Assembly (NCBI RefSeq): GCF_001547935.1
Contig: NZ_AP014635.1
Span: forward strand, 620,001 to 684,000
DNA: 64,000 nt
Direction: 5' to 3'
Source: Vibrio tritonius
GTDB lineage: Bacteria > Pseudomonadota > Gammaproteobacteria > Enterobacterales > Vibrionaceae
The notes beneath the pieces are model-generated. The model made no database searches. It had not been told where the DNA came from and saw only the letters and a list, made by a program, of their open reading frames with translations. The position numbers and the translations under genes are program-made. The stretch's first letter is position 1. Every line of letters begins with the position of its first letter. This document shows, piece by piece, positions 38,598 to 47,594 of the stretch.

Positions 38598-38650
38598 CGA
38601 AGCGATAGGTCACGTCTTACCTGTTTGGGTTGTCGTGCAACTAATGAAAT

Positions 38651-38678
38651 AAGCCCTAGTCTGATGCTAGGGCTTTTT
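38651..38678 (+). terminator. Terminator after the 50-residue membrane protein gene
   Basis: The hairpin AAGCCCTAG-TCTGATG-CTAGGGCTT is followed by TTT. Confidence 0.85.
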
Positions 38679-38760
38679 AGTATCGATTGAATTCTGCATC
38701 TTGGGTTCATTTGGGGTTATTTTCTTTCTCTATTACGTAGAAAAAGCAGTGGATGAGAGC

Positions 38761-40452
38761 TTATGGCTCATTGCCTTCCCAACGAATCAATTGTTCTTCT
38801 GGCCAGTTTTCACTGAGATTTTGATAGTGCTTCTCCAATTCAAAACGTTTAATTTTTAGTGTTGGGGTGAGAAAACCATTTTCAATGCTCCAGGGATTAG
38901 CGACCATGAGTACTCTTTTTACCTTGGCGTGAGGTTCTAATGTTTGGTTTACCTCCTCAATGATAAGCTTGGTCCGACGTTCATAACGAGATTTATCAAA
39001 ATGGGGAAACGGATGCGGTACAACAAGTAGGATGGGGGATGGGTGACCCGAACCAATTAAACACAGCATTTCCACGCGACTTTTTGCGTAAAGTAGTTTT
39101 TCGATGGGTACCGGAGCAACGAACTTACCTTTCGCGGTTTTAAAGGTGTCTTTCTTTCTCCCCAATAAGGTGAGGTATCCTTGTTCATCAATAGAGCCAA
39201 TATCACCTGTATGTAACCATCCTTGTACATCAAAACAAGGCTCATTGCTTTGCTGGTGATAATAACCTGCGAACATACCTTGCGTTTTCATCATTACTTC
39301 ACCGTCTTCAGCAATGTGCAACTCAACGCCAGGCCCAGCTCTGCCTACGGTGCCAATTTTGCTCTCGATAAATGGGTAGTTTAGCGTGCCATAGCCTAAG
39401 GATTCTGTCATGCCCCACGCTTCAGTTATTTCAAGTCCTAAACGGTTGTACCAATGTAATAGAGAGGGAGATACGGGGGCGGATCCACAACCTAAAACTC
39501 GAGCGTCTTCTAAGCCTAAGCCACGTATGATTTTTCTACGAATGAGGCGCTTGGTGAGGAAGAAGCTCAGTAAAAATTGCAAAATATGATTTGGGATTTT
39601 ATCTAAAATCCGCTGTTGGAATAGGTGCCAAAGTCTTGGGACGGAGATAAACAATGTGGGGCGGTGCATTTTTACATTGTCAATAAAGGTATCCAGCGAT
39701 TCAGGAAAGGCGGTTGGAATACCAACCATGATCGATGAACCAAAAATGTAAACTCGTTCAGTAATGTGTGCCAGTGGGAGATAAGAAAACAGTCTGTCTT
39801 GTGAGTTAATACCAATGTGGTCGATGATCTGTTTCGATGTCCATGCGAAACTGCCATACGTTAAAATGGAGCCTTTTGGCGTGCCTGAGGTTCCTGAGGT
39901 GTAGACAATCGACATAATGGTGTCATCTTGATGTTGTGGGCGATGTTTGCTTGGTGGGGATTTTGCGATTAATTCTACAAATTGGTATTGGCAAACAGGA
40001 GCTGACGAATAAGGAAGAGCAATGGTTGTGAGAGTGCTCATATCAGCCATTACTTGGGTTATTTCTGTGTTGTCGTCAAGTTTGCCTGCGATGAGAAAGT
40101 GGCAGTCACTGTGTGTTAGGCAATATTCAATAGTGGATGCTTGAGCCGTCGGGAAAAGCGGCACGCTAATAAAGTCGCCCAGCATCATTGCTAAGTCACA
40201 AATAAACCACTCGGCGCAGTTTTTTGAGATAAGTGCAATTTTGTCTCTAGGTTTCGCGCCAAGATCGGTGAGTGCTGAGACCAACCGAAGAGCCTGCTCT
40301 GCTACTTCCATGTAAGTGAAATCTTTAAACTTATCGTCGATAATTTGCCGAAGATAAACCTCATTGGGCTTCATGCGGGCCCAAATAAGCAGCAGTTCAT
40401 TGGGGGGAGGCAGTGTGCATTGACTTCCATTTGCAAGAGAGGATGGGTTCAT
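38761..40452 (-). CDS. AMP-binding long-chain acyl-CoA ligase-like protein
   Basis: A 563-residue adenylate-forming enzyme of the long-chain fatty acid-CoA ligase branch. Motifs are the phosphate loop YTSGTSGTPKGS near residue 185, EAWGMTESLGYGTLN near 340, HTGDIGSID near 415 and GRKKDTFKTAKGKFVAP near 430. The long-chain type ending, LTPTLKIKRFELEKHY, is present. The ATG at 40452 follows GGAG. It lies 72 bp downstream of the GAF/HD-GYP gene on the same strand, so they may be co-transcribed. The physiological fatty acid is unknown. Confidence 0.9.
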   Translation of the reverse strand: MNPSSLANGSQCTLPPPNELLLIWARMKPNEVYLRQIIDDKFKDFTYMEVAEQALRLVSALTDLGAKPRDKIALISKNCAEWFICDLAMMLGDFISVPLFPTAQASTIEYCLTHSDCHFLIAGKLDDNTEITQVMADMSTLTTIALPYSSAPVCQYQFVELIAKSPPSKHRPQHQDDTIMSIVYTSGTSGTPKGSILTYGSFAWTSKQIIDHIGINSQDRLFSYLPLAHITERVYIFGSSIMVGIPTAFPESLDTFIDNVKMHRPTLFISVPRLWHLFQQRILDKIPNHILQFLLSFFLTKRLIRRKIIRGLGLEDARVLGCGSAPVSPSLLHWYNRLGLEITEAWGMTESLGYGTLNYPFIESKIGTVGRAGPGVELHIAEDGEVMMKTQGMFAGYYHQQSNEPCFDVQGWLHTGDIGSIDEQGYLTLLGRKKDTFKTAKGKFVAPVPIEKLLYAKSRVEMLCLIGSGHPSPILLVVPHPFPHFDKSRYERRTKLIIEEVNQTLEPHAKVKRVLMVANPWSIENGFLTPTLKIKRFELEKHYQNLSENWPEEQLIRWEGNEP

Positions 40453-40524
40453 TATCACTCCTGTCGTAATGAGTATTCTATTTCAGTGTAGAGTGTTGGA
40501 TGCACTTCGCCACGCAAATCATGG

Positions 40525-41676
40525 TTAATGAGAATGGTGATGACATGGGTCAGTCCCTGGATAGTCACGAATAATTGCTTCCAATTCGTCTTGGTATTCA
40601 CGTAGAGCATTGACGCAGTGCTTATCCAACTTTCCATCAAATACCATTTTTTCTAAATCGAGCAGAGCATAAGGGATAGAGCGTGCTTGCTTGTGTGGGT
40701 GATGGCTAGTTAAGGCATCAAAAACATTAGCAACGGTGACAATTCGAGCACAAACAGGAATTTGATCGCCTTTTAAACCATAGGGGTAACCTGAGCCATC
40801 AAGAAATTCATGATGATAGGCAACGATATCTCTTAATAGGTTCACACAATGATGGTTTGGAGAATTGAGCTGTTTAATGATTTGTTCAATGATCTCAACC
40901 CCTTGTTCGATATGTTCATCAATTTGGCGCCGTTGAGATGGCGTAAGGGATTCTGATGACGTTAATGTGGTGTATGGTACTGAAATTTTACCAATATCAT
41001 GATACCGGGAGAATAGGGTGATATTTTCTATTTCTTCATCACTGAGTTGGTATAGAGCAGCAACATGTTTGGCAATAATCTGGCTAAAACGCCACATTCG
41101 CTCACGGTGACATGTTCCTGCTGACCAATGCCTAGGGGCGGAAAGATTACGATCTTTGGTTGAATCTAGTAGGGCATGGACCAGTTCATATTCTGAGATA
41201 ATCGAAATGATCAATGTATCGATAAACTCTGCCAGAGCACTAACGATCACATCAGTAAAAAAATCTTCCTTATGCGAGTTGATGAATAATATACCAATGA
41301 AATGATGGTGACTGTAAACGGGAACCGCCACTGAGGAATGAAAACCTCTCTCAAGAAGCCATTTGGTGTGCTGTGTATTTGGGTTAAAGCTGTCTGCAAT
41401 GTTATTTACAACTCGTGTTTCTCCGGTTTGAGCGCAGCTTTTCAATGTCGGAAGCTCGGAGAGGGATACAGAGTATTGGTTAAGCTCACAGCCATGGGCA
41501 GAGCTGTCGGCATAAGTTTTTAACTCGTCCGTTTCCGCGTTGTAGAGAGCAAAAGAGAGGCGATCAACATTGGGTATTGATATGCGCACTTGGTAATGAA
41601 TATCAGATAATTGGTGGTTTAAAGTCGCGGATAATCTTGAGCGCGATAAATCATCATTCTGGTCCATTCTCTCCAT
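40525..41676 (-). CDS. GAF plus HD-GYP domain protein (possible degenerate c-di-GMP phosphodiesterase)
   Basis: A 383-residue cytosolic protein. A GAF-like sensor domain (about residues 20-165) is followed by an HD-GYP domain (about 185-370). HD-GYP proteins hydrolyse c-di-GMP with two or three metal ions. Visible elements are His190, His226-Asp227 (YHDIGKISVP), His255, His288-His289-Glu290 and DGSGYP at 293-298. At the usual VAD-xFDALT position the sequence reads VANVFDALT, so the normally conserved Asp is Asn317. The start is after GGGGGA. The downstream acyl-CoA ligase is probably co-transcribed. It could be a weakened enzyme or a binding-only sensor. Confidence 0.87.
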   Translation of the reverse strand: MERMDQNDDLSRSRLSATLNHQLSDIHYQVRISIPNVDRLSFALYNAETDELKTYADSSAHGCELNQYSVSLSELPTLKSCAQTGETRVVNNIADSFNPNTQHTKWLLERGFHSSVAVPVYSHHHFIGILFINSHKEDFFTDVIVSALAEFIDTLIISIISEYELVHALLDSTKDRNLSAPRHWSAGTCHRERMWRFSQIIAKHVAALYQLSDEEIENITLFSRYHDIGKISVPYTTLTSSESLTPSQRRQIDEHIEQGVEIIEQIIKQLNSPNHHCVNLLRDIVAYHHEFLDGSGYPYGLKGDQIPVCARIVTVANVFDALTSHHPHKQARSIPYALLDLEKMVFDGKLDKHCVNALREYQDELEAIIRDYPGTDPCHHHSH

Positions 41677-42135
41677 GTGTCCCCCTTAGTCAATTTAAAC
41701 TCGTTACTCATGTTTCGAAGAATACAAAAGGTAACGAAAAATAGTATCTCTGCAGTGTTTATCTTCGTTAAATCTCTATGGATGGCTGAACCATTTATCC
41801 ATTTTGTGCTATTTGATTATTAATTAGTGTAGAGGATTATTCTCACTTCAACTGACACTTGCGTTCAACTTTTACTGCGTGAACCTTGTTAAACTGTAAC
41901 ACAAAGTTAGCCTTCAAAATTCGGAGGTGGTTTCTTTCAAAAGAAACGATAAATCATGATGTTATTGGTGTTGTTATGCGATTGGAAACGTTTACACTTT
42001 GCCATTTTGATCACAGACCCTATGGGATTTTGACTGTTAGACTGCGAAGATATTTAATCCATTCACTGAAGCTTAGTTGAGCTTAGCGTTCGAATACACA
42101 ATGTGATGACTAAGTTGCGCAGGGGAGAGCAGTAC
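41677..42135. other. Divergent region between the HD-GYP gene and galM
   Basis: 459 noncoding bases. The clear element is a GalR-type operator at 41992-42007. Short in-frame stretches within it lack ribosome-binding sites and are not reported as genes. Confidence 0.55.
41992..42007 (+). promoter_or_regulatory. GalR/GalS-type operator upstream of galM
   Basis: TTGGAAACGTTTACAC agrees with the enterobacterial GalR operator GTGKAANCGNTTNCAC at every position but the first. It is 129 bp upstream of the galM start. Confidence 0.6.
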
Positions 42136-43185
42136 ATGATTCAAACATACTTACCACTATTAGCTGAACAGCCCGCATACGATGGTGAGCCAGCCAAATT
42201 AGTTACTCTAGTTAATGCGAACGGCATGCGTTTGTTGTTTATGGATATTGGTGCAACATGGCTTAGTTGCCAAGTTCCGGTTGAGGGCGATCTTCGTGAA
42301 GTATTGCTTGGAGTGAGTAGTATGGAGGCGTTCCTAAAACAAACAAGTTACCTAGGGGCAACCGTTGGTCGTTATGCTAACCGAATTGCCAATTCTCAGT
42401 TTAAAGTGGATGAAACGACGTATCATGTCACAGCAAACCAAGGTCAAAACTGCTTGCATGGCGGTATGCAAGGTTGGAGCCATTTACGTTGGAAGATGAC
42501 CGTTATTAGTGAGCAAGCGGTTCGTTTTACAATCGATTCCTTAGATAATGATCAAGGCTTTCCTGGTAATGTGCTCGCACAGATGACGGTCGTTCTTACC
42601 GACGACAATGAAGTGCGCCTTGATTACCATGCAACGACTGATGCCACAACGCCAATTAATATGACTAACCATGCTTATTTCAATTTAATGGGAGCTGAGT
42701 CAGGCGCGACTGTACTAGAAGATACGTTATGTATTCACGCTCAACAGTACTTGCCAACAACCGAGATGGGAATTCCACTCGCTGATGGGTTAACTGATGT
42801 AGCGGGAACCAGTTTTGATTTCCGTGAGCCTACTTTGATTGGTTCAAGGTTGCTGGCTGATGAACAGCAAAAATTGGTCAAAGGGTACGATCATAGCTAT
42901 TTCTTGGGGGATACAAGGTTAGATACCCCGGTGGCAACCTTAACGGCGGCAGATGGTGCTGTGAGCGTTAATGTGTTTACCGACAAACCTGCAATTCAGT
43001 TATACACCGGAAACTGGCTTGAAGGTACACCTAATCGAACTGGTGGTGTGTATGATGATTATCAGGGGGTTGCACTTGAAACCCAATACTTGCCTGATTC
43101 TCCGAATCGAAACTGGCCACATCAAAGCTGTTACTTAGAGCCTAATCAGGAATATCGTTTTACGACGGTTTATCAATTCGACTAA
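42136..43185 (+). CDS. galM: GalM, aldose 1-epimerase (mutarotase)
   Basis: GalM interconverts alpha and beta anomers of galactose and glucose, feeding the Leloir pathway. The 349-residue protein has GRYANRIANSQF near residue 75, NCLHGG near 100, the catalytic His in NHAYFNLMG near 175, GYDHSYFL and the catalytic Glu in ALETQYLPDSPNR near 310. I start at the ATG at 42136 after GGGGAG; the earlier tandem ATG at 42103 lacks such a site. galE, galT and galK are not adjacent, but the GalR-type operator upstream supports membership in the galactose regulon. Confidence 0.94.
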   Translation: MIQTYLPLLAEQPAYDGEPAKLVTLVNANGMRLLFMDIGATWLSCQVPVEGDLREVLLGVSSMEAFLKQTSYLGATVGRYANRIANSQFKVDETTYHVTANQGQNCLHGGMQGWSHLRWKMTVISEQAVRFTIDSLDNDQGFPGNVLAQMTVVLTDDNEVRLDYHATTDATTPINMTNHAYFNLMGAESGATVLEDTLCIHAQQYLPTTEMGIPLADGLTDVAGTSFDFREPTLIGSRLLADEQQKLVKGYDHSYFLGDTRLDTPVATLTAADGAVSVNVFTDKPAIQLYTGNWLEGTPNRTGGVYDDYQGVALETQYLPDSPNRNWPHQSCYLEPNQEYRFTTVYQFD

Positions 43186-43206
43186 TCACGAGAGCAAGCT
43201 TGAATA

Positions 43207-43247
43207 CCCCAGTTCTGACACTAGTACTAGGATGGTAGAGCTGGGGC
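43207..43247. terminator. Probable bidirectional terminator between galM and the GGCT-like gene
   Basis: CCCCAGTTCT can pair with AGAGCTGGGG across a loop of about 20 bases, followed on the plus strand by TGTTTT. Moderate quality. Confidence 0.5.
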
Positions 43248-43251
43248 TGTT

Positions 43252-43806
43252 TTAGGCTTTGTATTCGAGCAATAATCTATCGATATTCACTTGGGCGTTA
43301 GCGGAAACACCTGCCATCCGAGTGTATTTAGGTGAGTGGCGGTCGTTTTCATAAGGGAATTGCCAGCCGATTGTGTTGGCAATAAAGTGGCGTGCAAACT
43401 GCTCAGAAATTTCCAGGCAGCCAGTGAGCACGGTATCCACATAGCTTTGTACGATGGGACTTTGCTGGCAGGGCGGTTGATGATGCTCGGTGATGTAGAC
43501 CCATATAGGTAACTTGGAATCAAAAGAGTGCTCTGATTCAATTTGTGAACTCTCTAAAGCAATGCGTTGATACCCAGCTTCACGCCGGTCAAACTCAGCG
43601 AGTTCTTCTGCGCTTACTTCTAGTAGTACACCTGAGACTTCTCCCTTTCCTTGATTAACGACTAACGGAGACATGATGTAGCTATCGTCGATTTTTCCCC
43701 AATAACGTACTAATCCTTTCGCTATCACTGGAATGGCATCGCCAGTGCGACCTGTGAGCTGGCGTGAGGCAGTATTAATCAAACTACCATATCCAAAAAT
43801 GTACAT
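43252..43806 (-). CDS. Gamma-glutamylcyclotransferase-like (GGCT/AIG2) protein
   Basis: A 184-residue cytosolic protein with the GGCT fold signature: N-terminal IFGYGSLIN (substrate-binding YGSL), GVLLEVS, and EFDRREAGYQR with the Glu that is catalytic in this family. Such enzymes release 5-oxoproline from gamma-glutamyl compounds. The C-terminal extension (about 125-184) is longer than in minimal family members. The gene follows zntB and the RimK-like ligase on the same strand with short gaps. It may therefore act on gamma-glutamyl products of that ligase, which is inference. Confidence 0.83.
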   Translation of the reverse strand: MYIFGYGSLINTASRQLTGRTGDAIPVIAKGLVRYWGKIDDSYIMSPLVVNQGKGEVSGVLLEVSAEELAEFDRREAGYQRIALESSQIESEHSFDSKLPIWVYITEHHQPPCQQSPIVQSYVDTVLTGCLEISEQFARHFIANTIGWQFPYENDRHSPKYTRMAGVSANAQVNIDRLLLEYKA

Positions 43807-43853
43807 AATGGCTCCTTTATTCTGTTACAACTGAGACGTCCTTGTCTCATTAG

Positions 43854-44792
43854 CTAAGACTGACTAAAAAACTTCAGACGGCGTAAAATCCAAAACTCAA
43901 CCCCAAAAATAATCACTAAACCTAGGCAAAACAACCCAAAGGCGATAGGTGACTCGGTGCCTGGGATTCCCCCGACATTCACCCCTAATAATCCAGTTAA
44001 AAAGCTGGTGGGTAGGAAGATAGCGGCGATAACGGAAAACAGGTAGGTGTTTTGGTTCATGCGTTCGGCATGGTATTGGCGCAGCTCACCTTTGATGATT
44101 TCCAGCTCACTTAGATAAAAATCAAGCGTTTCGTTAATACGGGTAATGGTGTTAACACTGTGGCGTAAACGCAAGCTTTTGCTTTGTGATAGATTGGTAT
44201 CGCTCGCATGGTAGTCATCAATGGCATATTGTTGTGGCTTAATAAAACGCTTAATTTTTAATAGCGCTTTATGGGTTTGCATGAGTTCTTCACTTAATTC
44301 TACTTCGTCATCAAAACGATCAATTTTATCTTCAACCGTATCTAAATAAGCGTCAATGTTGTTGCTTAGACCATCAATAATTTGAATGACCAATTCTGCC
44401 AAGTTAGCAGGGCCGCGTTGATTTTCTAAGTTGTGACGAATAGAGCTCACGGTTTTAGATGGGATTTTTCGCGTTGAGATCAAGGCGCCATTGATATAAA
44501 GCAAACGTAAGCTGAGCATGTCTTCTGGATTAGCGTCAGCATTTAAGTTCACTCCGCGCAAGATCAGTAAGAAGTCTTGATCTTCGTATTGTTCAAATAG
44601 GGGGCGAGTATCTTCTGCTAATAAGCTATCAATGATGGAATTAGGAACTTGATTACGCTCTAACCAGCGACGCACTTCAGGCTCTTCTCGTTGGCAGTGA
44701 TACCAATGTTCTGGTTGAATCTGCTCAGGGTCTAATACCTGCTTGGTTGGTTTGTCACTACAAAAATCCCAGTGCTCGAGTAAAAAATCCAT
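43854..44792 (-). CDS. zntB: ZntB, CorA-family zinc transporter
   Basis: A 312-residue inner-membrane protein of the CorA superfamily. A large cytosolic N-terminal domain (about 1-250) precedes two C-terminal helices. The loop motif is GVNVGGIPG rather than the GMN of magnesium-transporting CorA, which is the ZntB variant. E. coli ZntB moves zinc. The gene is in line with the RimK-like gene upstream and the GGCT-like gene downstream, each separated by about 50-60 bp. A hairpin lies in the upstream gap. Confidence 0.93.
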   Translation of the reverse strand: MDFLLEHWDFCSDKPTKQVLDPEQIQPEHWYHCQREEPEVRRWLERNQVPNSIIDSLLAEDTRPLFEQYEDQDFLLILRGVNLNADANPEDMLSLRLLYINGALISTRKIPSKTVSSIRHNLENQRGPANLAELVIQIIDGLSNNIDAYLDTVEDKIDRFDDEVELSEELMQTHKALLKIKRFIKPQQYAIDDYHASDTNLSQSKSLRLRHSVNTITRINETLDFYLSELEIIKGELRQYHAERMNQNTYLFSVIAAIFLPTSFLTGLLGVNVGGIPGTESPIAFGLFCLGLVIIFGVEFWILRRLKFFSQS

Positions 44793-44820
44793 TCAACCTC
44801 CTTTAATGTGTGGAGATGAT

Positions 44821-44842
44821 AGGAGCTCAATTAAGAGCTCCT
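44821..44842. terminator. Hairpin between the RimK-like gene and zntB
   Basis: The perfect stem AGGAGCTC/GAGCTCCT has a six-base AT loop. There is no long U tract, so it may be a weak attenuator or RNA-processing element rather than a full terminator. Confidence 0.5.
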
Positions 44843-44851
44843 ATAAAATAA

Positions 44852-46303
44852 CTAGAATCCACGCAATTGGATGCGTCTTAGAAATTCTGTCATGACACTG
44901 TCGTACAACAAATCACCTAAGAAGCCATCTTCTACAGTATGGTCGATACTTGGGTTGTCGTTGACTTCGATAACATAAACTTGCCCGTCTATTTCTTTTA
45001 AGTCAACACCGTAGAGACCATTACCGATCAAGTTAGCGGCTTTTAATGCTGTATCGATGACGGCTTTGGGAACTTGTTTTAAATCCAAAGTTTCAAAACC
45101 ACCAGAAGAAACACGACCACTATTATGATGCTGGTAAATCTGCCAGTGACCACGGCTCATCATATACTTACAAGCAAAAATTGGGTGACGATTAAGCACG
45201 CCAATTCGCCAGTCAAAGTCAGTAGGCATAAATGCTTGAGCCAAAATTAATGCACTTTTGCTAAACAGCTTTTCTGCTTCGATAGAGAGTTCTTCTTCGT
45301 TACGTACTTTCACCACGCCACGCGAGAAAGCCCCATCTGGAATTTTCAACACAAGAGGGAAACTCAAACGTTCAAGTAAACGTTGTTTCCACTCGGGATC
45401 GAAGCTCTGCAAAATGACACTGTCAGGTGCGGGTACCTTATTGCGTTGCAATAGCTCGGTTAAGAAGACTTTGTTGGTACATTTCATAATGGACTCTGAG
45501 TCGTCCATCACTATCATGCCCATCTTTTCCGCTTTTTTGGCAAAACGATAAGTGTAGTTACTGATATTGGTGGTAGCACGAATGAACAAACCATCAAATT
45601 CCCCTAAGCGAGAGCCATCTTCAGGAGAGATAGTTTCAAGGTTCATCCCTAATCGATTGGCTGCGCGGCGAAAGCGTTTAAGTGCTGATTTGTCTGAAGG
45701 AGGCATTTTCTCCTCTTCATCGACCAGCATAGCAATATCGTAACGATATTTTTTCTCTTGTTTTGGTCGACGCCAAACTTTGCTCGAGAACATTTCTAAA
45801 GATTCAATAAAGAAATCTTCCTCTTGCCCTTGCAAGTCTTGGAATGGGAATGGAGCTACTTTCTTGATTTGCCAGTGACCATCTAAAGTACCTACTTCTA
45901 ATTCAATCACCGGAACCATGAATTGTTCAAAAAGTAATCTAGCTAGTTTCTCCAACCCCTTATGCTGGGTGCGACCAAAATAAATTTTGCAGCGAATAGG
46001 ATCTTCTTCGCTACAAAGTTTGTGCATTTTTACTAAATCAGAGGAGAGAAGTAGCGGCTGGTTTATATCGTTGATAGCCATTACTCGAGGGATCACTCGG
46101 TGACCACGAGCTTCAGCCATCAGTGAGCAGTAATAACCACTGCTCATATAACCGTAATCGCGACACAAGTTGACTACTTGGATACTTTTAAGATTTTGTT
46201 TCCAGTCAGCATTAAGGTATTGATCGACGCTAACGACTTGTTCGGATGGGAAATATTGTTGCCAATCACTGACTTTGTCGGTCACGATTAAAAGGTTAGC
46301 CAT
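44852..46303 (-). CDS. RimK-like ATP-grasp ligase with N-terminal RLAN-type domain
   Basis: A 483-residue ATP-grasp enzyme that probably forms amide bonds between an amino acid such as glutamate and a carboxylate substrate. The N-terminal roughly 200 residues (VVNLCRDYGYMSSGYYCSLMAE...) correspond to the domain typical of a RimK-like subgroup. The ATP-grasp core follows at about 275-480. It includes CTNKVFLTELL, FPLVLKIPDGAFSRGVVKV (ATP lysine), GRVSSGGFE, GLYGVDLKEIDG and VIEVNDNPSIDHTVED (metal-binding Glu and Asn). It is longer than classic RimK (about 300). It is divergent, with a 70-bp gap, from a GNAT/C39-peptidase fusion, a pairing seen repeatedly for this subgroup. The substrate is unknown. 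Confidence 0.88.
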   Translation of the reverse strand: MANLLIVTDKVSDWQQYFPSEQVVSVDQYLNADWKQNLKSIQVVNLCRDYGYMSSGYYCSLMAEARGHRVIPRVMAINDINQPLLLSSDLVKMHKLCSEEDPIRCKIYFGRTQHKGLEKLARLLFEQFMVPVIELEVGTLDGHWQIKKVAPFPFQDLQGQEEDFFIESLEMFSSKVWRRPKQEKKYRYDIAMLVDEEEKMPPSDKSALKRFRRAANRLGMNLETISPEDGSRLGEFDGLFIRATTNISNYTYRFAKKAEKMGMIVMDDSESIMKCTNKVFLTELLQRNKVPAPDSVILQSFDPEWKQRLLERLSFPLVLKIPDGAFSRGVVKVRNEEELSIEAEKLFSKSALILAQAFMPTDFDWRIGVLNRHPIFACKYMMSRGHWQIYQHHNSGRVSSGGFETLDLKQVPKAVIDTALKAANLIGNGLYGVDLKEIDGQVYVIEVNDNPSIDHTVEDGFLGDLLYDSVMTEFLRRIQLRGF

Positions 46304-46373
46304 AACTATAGGTTTCCTATTGCATTAGATCTATGATTGATGCGCAATCTTGCTAACCACCTAAGGACATCGT

Positions 46374-47459
46374 ATGGACTTTCGTCATGCGAAGAGTACT
46401 GATTTAACTGCGCTTAATGCTTTAGAGCTTGAGCTCTTCGACGGAGACCGAATTGCTCCCCGCCAAATGAAGCGTTTTCTGCACTCCAACCACGCTATTG
46501 TGTTTGTGGCGGATTCCGGTACGGAATTGGCCGGATATGCATTGCTACTTTTTCATCAAGGTACACAGCTTTCAAGGTTATATTCGATTGCCGTTAAACC
46601 TGATTTCAGAGGACGGGGAATTGCTCGAAAACTCATCGAACAATGCGAGCGCGCAGCTCTTGATCAAGGTTCGACTACATTAAGGCTAGAAGTGCGTGAA
46701 GACAATACCTCAGCGATAAATTTGTATGAAAAAATGGGGTATAAAACGCTTAAATTATTGATTCATTATTACGACGATTTGTGCGATGGGCGGCGTTTAC
46801 AAAAACGTTTAACTCCGACTGAACCTAAGGTCATGTTAAATATGCCGCTTTACCTACAAACGACCCCATTTACCTGCGGTGCTGCATGTCTTTTGATGAG
46901 CTTTGGTTGCCTTACGAATGAGTTTGAGCCAAGTCGTGCTTTGGAGTTACAACTATGGCGAGAGGCTACCACCATTTTTATGGCAGCAGGGCATGGCGGT
47001 TGCAGTGGGCAAGGATTGGCTTTGGCGGCTTCTCGCCGCGGTTATCATGTTGAGCTTTGGAACCAATCTCGTGGTATTCCCTTTATTGATAGTGTGCGAG
47101 ATGAGAATAAAAAAGCGGTTATTGAAATCGTGCATCAGGACTTTTGCCGCCAGTTAGAAGAGCAGGAGGTCGAGATTATTGATGCGCCACCAAGCCAAGG
47201 TGATTTTGAACAGTGGATTCGCCAAGGTGCTTGTGTCTTGCTGCTTATCAGCACCTATCGTTTTGACGGCAAAAAAGAGCCACACTGGATTATTTTAAGT
47301 GGGATGAGTGAGAAGTTTTTTTTCTTCCATGATCCGCACGCTGAAACGGAAAACGATGTGATGGCATCGGGGTACGTTCCAATTGGTAAAGCGGCGTTAC
47401 AACAGATTATCGGTTTTGGTAAACAAAAGCAGATATCGTGTGTCGTGATTCAAAAATAA
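46374..47459 (+). CDS. GNAT acetyltransferase fused to a C39-like peptidase
   Basis: A 361-residue two-domain protein. The N-terminal GNAT domain (about 1-150) has the acetyl-CoA loop VKPDFRGRGIARKLIEQ near residue 80 and the typical NTSAINLYEKMGYKT. The C-terminal domain (about 160-361) is a papain-fold C39-like peptidase. Its candidate catalytic Cys lies in PFTCGAACLLMSFG near residue 172, and the His in EPHWIILSG and Asp in FFHDPHAE follow near 305-325. No transporter domain is attached, so it is not a bacteriocin exporter. With the divergent RimK-like ligase it forms a putative peptide-synthesis or tagging module. The target is unknown. Confidence 0.87.
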   Translation: MDFRHAKSTDLTALNALELELFDGDRIAPRQMKRFLHSNHAIVFVADSGTELAGYALLLFHQGTQLSRLYSIAVKPDFRGRGIARKLIEQCERAALDQGSTTLRLEVREDNTSAINLYEKMGYKTLKLLIHYYDDLCDGRRLQKRLTPTEPKVMLNMPLYLQTTPFTCGAACLLMSFGCLTNEFEPSRALELQLWREATTIFMAAGHGGCSGQGLALAASRRGYHVELWNQSRGIPFIDSVRDENKKAVIEIVHQDFCRQLEEQEVEIIDAPPSQGDFEQWIRQGACVLLLISTYRFDGKKEPHWIILSGMSEKFFFFHDPHAETENDVMASGYVPIGKAALQQIIGFGKQKQISCVVIQK

Positions 47460-47581
47460 TCAGCCAAGTAATGGCTCTCAGTTGTTCAGAGTGGTAGTGA
47501 AAGCTATCACTCTCATTTCATGTGTTTCTTATTACTTCCTAACAAGTTAATTTTTATAGTGAATTTATCTACATACCAACA

Positions 47582-47594
47582 TGAAACTTTTTCA
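47582..47594 (+). promoter_or_regulatory. MetR-type box upstream of the MetE-like gene
   Basis: TGAAACTTTTTCA fits the MetR consensus TGAA-N5-TTCA perfectly. It lies 74 bp before the start codon. Directly after it, at 47598-47613, are two tandem 8-mers (GGATGTCT, ATACGGCT), each with six of eight matches to the MetJ box AGACGTCT. Confidence 0.55.

Noticed and set aside
41886..42080. 64-codon frame upstream of galM
   Set aside because: It contains the GalR-type operator, has no ribosome-binding site and gives a low-complexity basic peptide unlike a real protein.
46374..47459. Bacteriocin-processing C39 ABC transporter fragment
   Set aside because: The C39-like domain is fused behind a GNAT domain and there are no membrane or ATP-binding segments, so it is not a broken exporter.
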